In this document: positions 39,606 to 45,182 of the stretch, in pieces | Layout: every line of letters starts with the position of its first letter | How positions within the stretch are numbered: the stretch's first letter is position 1 | NCBI GenBank assembly: GCA_910579515.1 | Contig: CAJTUV010000029.1 | Span: forward strand, 1-45,182 | Direction of reading: 5' to 3' | Source of the DNA: an uncultured Hungatella sp. | GTDB lineage: Bacteria > Bacillota > Clostridia > Lachnospirales > Lachnospiraceae | DNA length: 45,182 nt | Notes under the pieces: model-generated | What the model was told of the DNA's origin: nothing | The model's database searches: none | Seen by the model: only the letters and a program-made list of their open reading frames with translations | Program-made: the position numbers and the translations under genes

Positions 39606-39619
39606 TGTAAGCACTTACA
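39606..39619 (+). promoter_or_regulatory. LacI-family-type operator between promoter and uxaB
   Basis: TGTAAGCACTTACA is a dyad of six-base arms (TGTAAG/CTTACA). It starts about ten bases after the expected transcription start, a repressing position. Its centre is 67 bases from that of the cre-like site, so looping by one regulator is possible. Confidence 0.6.
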
Positions 39620-39646
39620 ACAATATTTTATGGAGGTCAGTAGAGA

Positions 39647-40984
39647 ATGAGCAAGTGTAAGGAAACAGTAATTCAGTTTGGTGAAGGCGGTTTTTTAAGA
39701 GGATTTGTGGATTATTTTTTTCAGAAGTTAAAAGAGAAGGGATTGTTTGACGGTTCTGTGGTGATCGTACAGCCGATTGAGCGGGGGATGTGCGAACAGT
39801 TGGAAAAACAGAATTGTGAGTACAATCTGTTTTTAAGAGGCATTGACAATGGACAGGTTGTGGATGAACACACTCATATTGATATTGTTTCCAGATGTGT
39901 GAATCCTTACATAGATAATGAAGCTTATCTGGCATTGGCAGAAAATCCAGACTTCCGTTTTATTGTGTCCAATACCACGGAAGCAGGGATTCAATTTGCG
40001 GCAGATAATCAGTTTACAGACGCCCCTGCCAAAAGCTTTCCAGGTAAATTGACTCAGATTTTGTACAAGAGATATAAGCTGGGATTAAAGGGGTTTATTA
40101 TCTTGTCCTGCGAATTGATTGACCACAATGGGGAAGAGCTTAAGAAGTGCTGTATGCAATACGCGGATCTGTGGAATCTGGGCCAGGAGTTTAAAGGCTG
40201 GATGGAATCAGAAAATGATTTTTGCTCTACGCTGGTAGACCGGATTGTAACCGGATTTCCGAGAGATGAACATGACGATTTGTGTAAGAGAATCGGTCAG
40301 GTGGACAATATGATGGATACAGCAGAGATTTTCCATCTGTGGGTGATTCAGGGAGACCATGAGGATGAGCTTCCGTTACAGAAAGCCGGATTCCATGTGA
40401 TCTGGACAGACAATGTAGATCCCTATAAGAAGAGAAAGGTAAGAATCTTAAACGGCGCCCACACTTCTATGGTTTTAGGCGCACGTCTTTATGGACTGGA
40501 AACGGTGGGAGAGTGTCTGAAAGATGAAAAAGTGTCGGCGCTGCTTAAAAAATGTATTTTTGAAGAAATTATTCCTACCATCGGCGATACACAAGATAAT
40601 CGGGCTTTTGGAGCGGCTGTGTTGGAACGGTTCTCCAATCCGTTTATCAAGCATTTATTGCTGTCCATTGCCTTAAATTCCGTTTCAAAATTCAAGGCCA
40701 GAGTTCTTCCTACCATTTTGGAGTATAAAGAGGAATACGGAAAGCTTCCACAGGGACTTACCTTCTCCCTGGCGGCTCTTATCGCATTCTACCGGACGGA
40801 TGAAGCCAATGACGATGAGGCGGTTATGGAGTTTATGAAGTCTGCTTCCGTGGCAGATATCTTATCTAAGGAGGAGTATTGGGGACAAGATTTGAGCGAA
40901 CTGCTTTCTTTGGTACAGGAATACTGTGACCTGATAGAGGAAAAGGGAATGAGCGCCGCTTATGATGTGGTGCTGTCCAGATAA
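39647..40984 (+). CDS. uxaB: Tagaturonate reductase (UxaB, altronate oxidoreductase)
   Basis: 445-residue polyol dehydrogenase of the mannitol dehydrogenase family that reduces tagaturonate to altronate with NADH in galacturonate use. The N-terminal glycine-rich VIQFGEGGFLRGF binds the cofactor; the family motif KVRILNGAHTSMV carries the conserved Lys-Asn-His catalytic region. TGGAGG lies before the ATG. No other uronate gene is adjacent in the window, so the rest of the pathway must be encoded elsewhere or the gene is a singleton. Regulated by at least one LacI-type site and a cre. Confidence 0.9.
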   Translation: MSKCKETVIQFGEGGFLRGFVDYFFQKLKEKGLFDGSVVIVQPIERGMCEQLEKQNCEYNLFLRGIDNGQVVDEHTHIDIVSRCVNPYIDNEAYLALAENPDFRFIVSNTTEAGIQFAADNQFTDAPAKSFPGKLTQILYKRYKLGLKGFIILSCELIDHNGEELKKCCMQYADLWNLGQEFKGWMESENDFCSTLVDRIVTGFPRDEHDDLCKRIGQVDNMMDTAEIFHLWVIQGDHEDELPLQKAGFHVIWTDNVDPYKKRKVRILNGAHTSMVLGARLYGLETVGECLKDEKVSALLKKCIFEEIIPTIGDTQDNRAFGAAVLERFSNPFIKHLLLSIALNSVSKFKARVLPTILEYKEEYGKLPQGLTFSLAALIAFYRTDEANDDEAVMEFMKSASVADILSKEEYWGQDLSELLSLVQEYCDLIEEKGMSAAYDVVLSR

Positions 40985-41004
40985 ATAGGAAGAATAGATG
41001 AGAG

Positions 41005-41042
41005 GGACTGGTGCGTGAATGAGAAGCGCGCCAGTCCTTTTT
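41005..41042 (+). terminator. Intrinsic terminator of uxaB
   Basis: GGACTGG (41005-41011) pairs with CCAGTCC (41031-41037), followed by TTTTT. Confidence 0.82.
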
Positions 41043-41050
41043 ATGCACAC

Positions 41051-41130
41051 GGGCGCCCAGAGGAAGAATGTCAGCAAAAGCTGACGGGTGCTCGGCGCGC
41101 GAGTAGGGAAGAAGGTCATTCCCCTACTCG
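41051..41130. repeat. GC-rich hairpin cluster between convergent genes
   Basis: Palindrome GGGCGCCC at 41051-41058; GTCAGC (41070-41075) with GCTGAC (41080-41085); CGAGTAGGG (41100-41108) with CCCTACTCG (41122-41130). Much more GC-rich than its surroundings and packed with inverted repeats. It lies after the pdaA-type gene on the minus strand and may be a dispersed intergenic element or its terminator. Confidence 0.55.
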
Positions 41131-41150
41131 ATTACACATGGACGCCTTTT

Positions 41151-41990
41151 CTACTCGGCTGAGACCAGCTCATCCAGAGAAGCGAAGCGGTAGCCCATTT
41201 CTTCCCATTTGGTCAGAAGTTCATCTAAAATTTCTCCATTGGTTTTGGAGGTGCTGTGCAGAAGCACAATGGCGCCCGGATGGATTCGGCCTAAAAGCTT
41301 TTGAAAAGCTTCTTCATGAGAAGGCTGTTTATCTTCATACCAGTCTACATAGGCCAGGCTCCAGAAAAATGTGGTGTATCCCAGTTCTTTTGCCATAATC
41401 AAATTAGATTCGCTGTATTTCCCCTGAGGAGGACGATAATATTTTTTCATGGGCTGTCCGGTTGTTTCCCGGTACAGCTTTTCTAAATCGGTTAATTCCC
41501 GGCTGAAGGACTCCTTTGTAGAAATTTTTGACATATCTGGATGGTGGCAGGTGTGATTGCCCACAATGTGTCCCTCTGCAACCATTCGTTTTACCAGATC
41601 AGGGCTGGTTTCCAGATAATTCCCTACTAAAAAAAATGCGGCGGGGGCCCGGTGTCTTTTCAGAGCGTCCAAAATTGCGGCAGTGTTGCCATTTTCGTAA
41701 CCTGCATCAAAAGTCAGGTAAAGTACTTTTTCATCGGTTTGCTTTACAAAATAGGCGTTAAAATCTTTTAGGTAGTCTGAGGTGGCGTTTCCTACAGGCG
41801 GTTTTCCTTCTTGCTGGAAGCTTAAACCCCAGTTGCCTTCTGAGGACGTGGGAACCGAGGCTTCCCAGGAGTAGATCTTTAAAGGGTTTTTGTCTGCGAT
41901 TCGGGCAGCGCTGTCCCCCATACAAAAGCACAAAACAGCCAGAAAAAAGAACTGAATGGTATTCTTTATTAAAGCAGAAGGAGACTTCAT
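41151..41990 (-). CDS. PdaA-type polysaccharide deacetylase (delta-lactam, spore cortex)
   Basis: 279 residues with an N-terminal signal anchor (about 8-30) and a NodB deacetylase domain. Motifs: LTFDAGYENGNT (catalytic Asp), HTCHHPDMS (metal histidines), RPPQGKYS (the family's RPP region) and VLLHSTS. GNWGLSFQQEGKPPVG before the domain is the PdaA signature. PdaA removes the acetyl group from N-acetylmuramic acid so that the muramic delta-lactam of the cortex forms. GGAG lies before the ATG. A sigma-G-like element (GGAAT, then CATAGAAT) is upstream on the minus strand, but a weak match. Confidence 0.9.
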   Translation of the reverse strand: MKSPSALIKNTIQFFFLAVLCFCMGDSAARIADKNPLKIYSWEASVPTSSEGNWGLSFQQEGKPPVGNATSDYLKDFNAYFVKQTDEKVLYLTFDAGYENGNTAAILDALKRHRAPAAFFLVGNYLETSPDLVKRMVAEGHIVGNHTCHHPDMSKISTKESFSRELTDLEKLYRETTGQPMKKYYRPPQGKYSESNLIMAKELGYTTFFWSLAYVDWYEDKQPSHEEAFQKLLGRIHPGAIVLLHSTSKTNGEILDELLTKWEEMGYRFASLDELVSAE

Positions 41991-42031
41991 AAATGCTCCA
42001 AAAAGTTTTTGTAAATTCTATGAAAATCTGC

Positions 42032-42059
42032 TTGCAAAAATTCCAAATTGTGCTAAATT
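42032..42059 (+). promoter_or_regulatory. Likely promoter of the MATE gene
   Basis: TTGCAA at 42032-42037, a 16-base spacer and TAAATT at 42054-42059. It is close to the divergent pdaA-type start. Confidence 0.5.
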
Positions 42060-42121
42060 AGTATCTTGTACGCTATGAGATTTGAGCGTATGGAATTATG
42101 AAAAAAGAGAGGATTAAAGAG

Positions 42122-43546
42122 ATGGCAGGCAGGACGACAAAGAATATGACAGACGGTTCGCCTATGAAATTGATACTTGGTTTTTTGATTCCTTTGTTGT
42201 TTGGATTATTATTCCAGCAGCTTTATAACATGATGGATACCATCATTGTGGGAAAGTATTTGGGGGTTCACGCTTTGGCTTCGGTAGGCTCTACGGGATC
42301 CATTAACTTTATGATTGTAGGATTTTGCATTGGCGTATGCAATGGATTTTCCATACCGGTGGCTCAAAGTTTTGGAGAGAAAAATGAAAAGGCTATGCGC
42401 AGATATATTGCAAACAGCGGATGGCTGGCCGGAATTTTTTCCGTAGTGATGACGCTTGCTGTCTGTCTGATGTGCCGAAGCATTTTAGGATGGATGAAGA
42501 CACCAGAGGATATATTTGACGGTGCTTATGCATATATATTTGTTATCTTTTTAGGGATTCCGGCTACTTGTCTTTACAATATTCTGGCGGGAATTATCCG
42601 GTCCATGGGAGACAGCACTACGCCTGTGTTGTTTCTGCTTATTTCTTCTGTGCTGAATGTGATTTTGGATATGTTTACAATCCTTGTTTTACACATGGGA
42701 GTAGCGGGAGCCGCCTGGGCTACTGTGATTTCTCAGGGAATCTCAGGCGTACTGTGTTTTTTCTATATGAAAAAGAATTTTTCTGTTCTGAAGATGGAAG
42801 GCGATGAGTGGAAGCCAGATGTGAGAACCATGAAGACTTTATGTAACATGGGGATCCCTATGGGACTGCAATATTCTATCACAGCGATTGGAAGCGTGGT
42901 TTTGCAGACAGCCGTAAACTCCCTGGGTGCGGCAACCGTTGCTTCTGTGACAGCGGCTGGAAAAATCAGCATGTTTTTCTGTTGCCCTTTTGATGCAATG
43001 GGGTCTACGATGGCAACGTATGGAGGCCAGAACGTGGGTGCGAAGAAACTGCAGAGAATTGAAAAGGGAGTCATGGACTGTACAATTTTAGGAGCAGGCT
43101 ATGCGATTCTTGCCTATGTTGTGATTTTCTTGTTCAGCGATACCATTGCTCTGCTTTTTGTAAATTCGACTGAGGCAGAGATTTTAAGAGATACGAGGCA
43201 ATTTTTGTTGACAAACGCCGCTTTTTATTTTCCTCTCGCTCTGGTGAACATTGTGCGCTTTATGATACAGGGATTGGGGTATTCCAGACTTGCCATACTG
43301 GCCGGAGTCAGCGAGATGGCAGCCCGTGCGGTTATGGGTTTTTGTCTCGTTCCTCTGTTTGGATATAAGGCTGTGTGCTTTGCGAATCCATTGGCGTGGA
43401 TCGCGGCGGATTTATTTTTGATACCAGCCTATGCATTTGTCATGAAGCATTTGTACCGAATTATGAGATGTCCAACTAGGGAGCTGCAAAAGGCGGCAAA
43501 AGGAGAGAAGCAGAGGCAGAAACGCCGGGCCAGATTTGTGATATGA
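42122..43546 (+). CDS. MATE-family multidrug/cation efflux transporter
   Basis: About 474 residues, 12 membrane helices. The first segment PLLFGLLFQQLYNMMDTIIVGKYLG is the MATE signature of the NorM/DinF type, repeated in part in the second half. It exchanges cations (Na+ or H+) for drugs or metabolites. I prefer the ATG at 42122 with GAGAGGA upstream; one at 42098 has no ribosome site. Its stop overlaps the radical SAM gene (ATGATG), so the two are translationally coupled. The substrate is not predictable from sequence. Confidence 0.93.
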   Translation: MAGRTTKNMTDGSPMKLILGFLIPLLFGLLFQQLYNMMDTIIVGKYLGVHALASVGSTGSINFMIVGFCIGVCNGFSIPVAQSFGEKNEKAMRRYIANSGWLAGIFSVVMTLAVCLMCRSILGWMKTPEDIFDGAYAYIFVIFLGIPATCLYNILAGIIRSMGDSTTPVLFLLISSVLNVILDMFTILVLHMGVAGAAWATVISQGISGVLCFFYMKKNFSVLKMEGDEWKPDVRTMKTLCNMGIPMGLQYSITAIGSVVLQTAVNSLGAATVASVTAAGKISMFFCCPFDAMGSTMATYGGQNVGAKKLQRIEKGVMDCTILGAGYAILAYVVIFLFSDTIALLFVNSTEAEILRDTRQFLLTNAAFYFPLALVNIVRFMIQGLGYSRLAILAGVSEMAARAVMGFCLVPLFGYKAVCFANPLAWIAADLFLIPAYAFVMKHLYRIMRCPTRELQKAAKGEKQRQKRRARFVI

Positions 43547-44481
43547 TGTGGGGAGAAAAACCGTATCATTCTCTGGATTTTGAACTAAAGAAAGAGTTTG
43601 GAAGAAAACTATACAAATTGTCTTTGGATGGCGGTATGACCTGTCCTAATCGGGATGGAAAGGCGGGATATGGCGGCTGTACGTTCTGCAGCGGCAAAGG
43701 TTCTGGAGAGTTTGCCCAAGAGCAGGGAAGATATGAGGATGTATGGCAGCAGATTGAAAAGGCGAAAAAACAGGTGGAAAAGAAAATGCCAGAGGGTGGA
43801 AACTATATCGCCTATTTTCAGTCCTATACCAATACTTATGCTCCGGTTTCTTATTTGGAACCATTATTTACAAAAGCTATAGAACATCCCGACGTGGCCA
43901 TTTTGTCTGTGGCGACTCGGCCAGATTGTCTTCCTGAAAAGACAGTGGAGCTTTTAAAGCGTTTACAGGAGAAAAAGCCGGTCTGGGTAGAGCTGGGACT
44001 TCAGACGATTCATGAGGATACGGCAGAACGGATTCACAGGGGGTATTCCCTGGCGGTGTTTGAGAACGCCTATGAACGGCTGAAGGCGGCTGGCATTACC
44101 GTAGTGGTTCATGTGATTTTAGGCCTTCCGAAAGAGACCAGAGAAATGATGCTTGACACGGTTCGGTATTTGGGAAATATTCCGGTTGATGGAATCAAGC
44201 TGCAGCTTCTTCATATATTGAGAGGGACCCAGTTGGCGAAAGAGTATGAGAGAGAGCCTTTTCCTGTATTGTCATTAGAAAAATATGCGGATTTGGTCGT
44301 TGATTGTATCGCAGAACTGCCAGAATCGGTGGTGATTCATCGTATCAGCGGAGACGGGCCAAAAGCGTTGCTAATTTCTCCTCTTTGGAGTAAAAACAAA
44401 AAGGTTGTGCTAAATACGATTCAGAAACAGTTTCAGGAGAGAAAAATATTTCAGGGAATGGGCTCTATGGTTGACAAATAG
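43543..44481 (+). CDS. TIGR01212-family radical SAM protein (YhcC/YtqA type)
   Basis: 312 residues. The iron-sulfur motif is C34-x11-C46-x2-C49 (MTCPNRDG, GGCTFCSG), typical of the TIGR01212 family. YFQSYTNTYAP, TRPDCLPE and GLQTIHEDT are further family features. It is a radical SAM enzyme of unknown substrate; the family is thought to act on RNA or protein modification. The ATG overlaps the stop of the MATE gene. A promoter for the next gene overlaps its last codons (44471-44499). Confidence 0.92.
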   Translation: MMWGEKPYHSLDFELKKEFGRKLYKLSLDGGMTCPNRDGKAGYGGCTFCSGKGSGEFAQEQGRYEDVWQQIEKAKKQVEKKMPEGGNYIAYFQSYTNTYAPVSYLEPLFTKAIEHPDVAILSVATRPDCLPEKTVELLKRLQEKKPVWVELGLQTIHEDTAERIHRGYSLAVFENAYERLKAAGITVVVHVILGLPKETREMMLDTVRYLGNIPVDGIKLQLLHILRGTQLAKEYEREPFPVLSLEKYADLVVDCIAELPESVVIHRISGDGPKALLISPLWSKNKKVVLNTIQKQFQERKIFQGMGSMVDK

Positions 44482-44499
44482 AAAAAATTGTTTTATACT
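44471..44499 (+). promoter_or_regulatory. Sigma-A promoter of the DUF6465-like gene
   Basis: TTGACA at 44471-44476, a 17-base spacer and TATACT at 44494-44499. The -35 lies within the 3' end of the radical SAM gene. Confidence 0.8.
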
Positions 44500-44582
44500 A
44501 CGTTAAGTTCAAATTTGGCAAAAGAATAATAGACTTGATGGTTTTTGAATAGTTTTAACCAGTGAAATTTTAGGAGGAAATA

Positions 44583-45053
44583 ATGATGGATGAAGTAAAG
44601 GTAAGCAGTAACGCAGCTGATACATCTATGGCAGAAGAAGTGAAAAATGTCGCAGAGCCAGCAGTGGATACAGTAGCGCCAAAGAAGCCGGGCAGGCGGG
44701 CAAGCACTGAGAAAAAGGATACAGAAAAGAAAACGACAACAAAGAAAGAGACTGCAAAACCGGCTGCTGAGAAGAAGAGGGTTGTAAAAGCGGATGCAAA
44801 GAACGAAGAGGAGCCAAAAAAGGCTGTAGCAAAAAAGACCTCTTCTAAGAAAGAAACTGAAGAAGAGAAGATTATTCTTCAGTTTGCTGGGAAGGAAATT
44901 TCTACAGCAGATGTTTTGAATAAGGCAAAGGCCGCGTTTGCAGCAGCGAACGAAGGCGTTGAGATTAAGAGTATTGAGCTTTATGTAAAACCAGAAGACC
45001 ATGCTGCTTATTATGTGGTAAATGGATCAGAAAACGGTAAGATTGATTTATAG
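44583..45053 (+). CDS. DUF6465-like protein with Lys/Ala-rich tail
   Basis: 156 residues. The first about 95 are low complexity, rich in Lys, Glu, Ala and Thr, with a KKPGRRAS stretch resembling an AT-hook or histone-H1-like segment. The last 60 (KIILQFAGKEISTADVL to the end) form a small folded domain as in DUF6465 proteins of Lachnospiraceae. No signal peptide. Start ATG 44583 or 44586 behind AGGAGG. A nucleoid-associated role is a guess from the tail; the domain's function is unknown. Confidence 0.8.
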   Translation: MMDEVKVSSNAADTSMAEEVKNVAEPAVDTVAPKKPGRRASTEKKDTEKKTTTKKETAKPAAEKKRVVKADAKNEEEPKKAVAKKTSSKKETEEEKIILQFAGKEISTADVLNKAKAAFAAANEGVEIKSIELYVKPEDHAAYYVVNGSENGKIDL

Positions 45054-45102
45054 TAAAAAAGGAACCGTCTGTCTAAATGGTTCTGATTTATAAGAAAAGA
45101 AG

Positions 45103-45134
45103 AGAGAATCCTGTGAAAAGGGATTCTCTTTTTT
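45103..45134 (+). terminator. Intrinsic terminator of the DUF6465-like gene
   Basis: AGAGAATCC (45103-45111) pairs with GGATTCTCT (45121-45129), followed by a T-run. Confidence 0.9.
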
Positions 45135-45182
45135 GGTTTGCGCGCCATGGGCGCGCTCTAACGGGTGAAAGTCCCGAACACG
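45135..45182 (+). mobile_element. Probable 5' end of a group II intron (truncated by the window)
   Basis: Directly after the terminator, the sequence forms GCGCGCC-ATG-GGCGCGC and then CGGGTGAAAGTCCCGAAC. GGGUGAAAGUCCC is a hallmark of domain I of bacterial group II introns. Class C introns insert just behind terminator stem-loops, as here. The canonical GUGYG start is not exact, and only about 48 bases are visible. Confidence 0.55.

Noticed and set aside
1..45182. CRISPR arrays, tRNA and rRNA genes, insertion-sequence transposases
   Set aside because: I looked for regularly spaced repeats, cloverleaf features and transposase motifs and saw none that I could support.

Overview
The window looks like the chromosome of an endospore-forming, Gram-positive anaerobe, most likely Lachnospiraceae (Clostridium cluster XIVa). 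The evidence is strong AGGAGG-type ribosome sites, sigma-A promoters close to TTGACA-N17-TATAAT, a CotS-family spore gene with a good sigma-E promoter, a PdaA-type cortex deacetylase, chemoreceptors, and a classical rpmG-secE-nusG-rplKAJL cluster. The genus is an inference; there is no rRNA or tRNA to anchor it.

Layout. (1) 1-11.9 kb: one co-oriented block belonging to a type VII (WXG100/Ess-like) secretion locus whose start lies off the left edge. It holds a YukD/EsaB ubiquitin-like protein, two WXG100 proteins, a large lipoprotein, two small helical proteins that look like diverged WXG100 relatives, a vWA-TM-FHA protein, two PP2C phosphatases, two membrane Ser/Thr kinases with N-terminal zinc ribbons (one with a solute-binding-protein-like ectodomain, one with four PASTA repeats), and a secreted cell-wall-binding-repeat protein. 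It reads as a reversible phospho-signalling module attached to a secretion system and is the most unusual part of the window. (2) 12-17.6 kb: proS, a CCA-adding-enzyme family gene, cotS-like, and a phosphoglucomutase. (3) 17.6-24.2 kb: an accessory segment with an AlwI-like restriction-modification operon (two Dam-type methylases plus nuclease, minus strand), a DUF1848 protein with a C-terminal CX3CX2C motif, a CmpB-type membrane protein with a periodic coiled coil, a gene remnant, and a cluster of hairpins without a gene. (4) 24.6-31.4 kb: mreB/mbl-like, recD2, yfhO-like and comF, tightly packed. (5) 31.4-34.8 kb: rpmG, secE, nusG, rplK, rplA, rplJ, rplL, with two L1-type operator mimics and an L10 leader plus attenuator. 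rpoB does not follow rplL here. (6) 35-38.9 kb: a broken chemoreceptor (internal TAG and a frameshift) and an intact one. (7) 39-45.2 kb: cold-shock protein with a terminator-like leader, tagaturonate reductase with cre-like operators, PdaA-type deacetylase, a MATE exporter translationally coupled to a TIGR01212 radical SAM protein, a DUF6465-like Lys/Ala-rich protein, and probably the 5' end of a group II intron directly behind a terminator at the right edge.

How the parts work together. In the first block, secreted WXG100 proteins would be exported by an EssC-type ATPase encoded outside the window. The kinases, phosphatases and FHA reader would set a phosphothreonine state in the cytoplasm in response to extracellular ligands sensed by the SBP-like, PASTA and vWA ectodomains. 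That wiring is inference from domain content and gene order. The remaining regions are ordinary housekeeping interrupted by a small defence/accessory patch at 17.6-24.5 kb.
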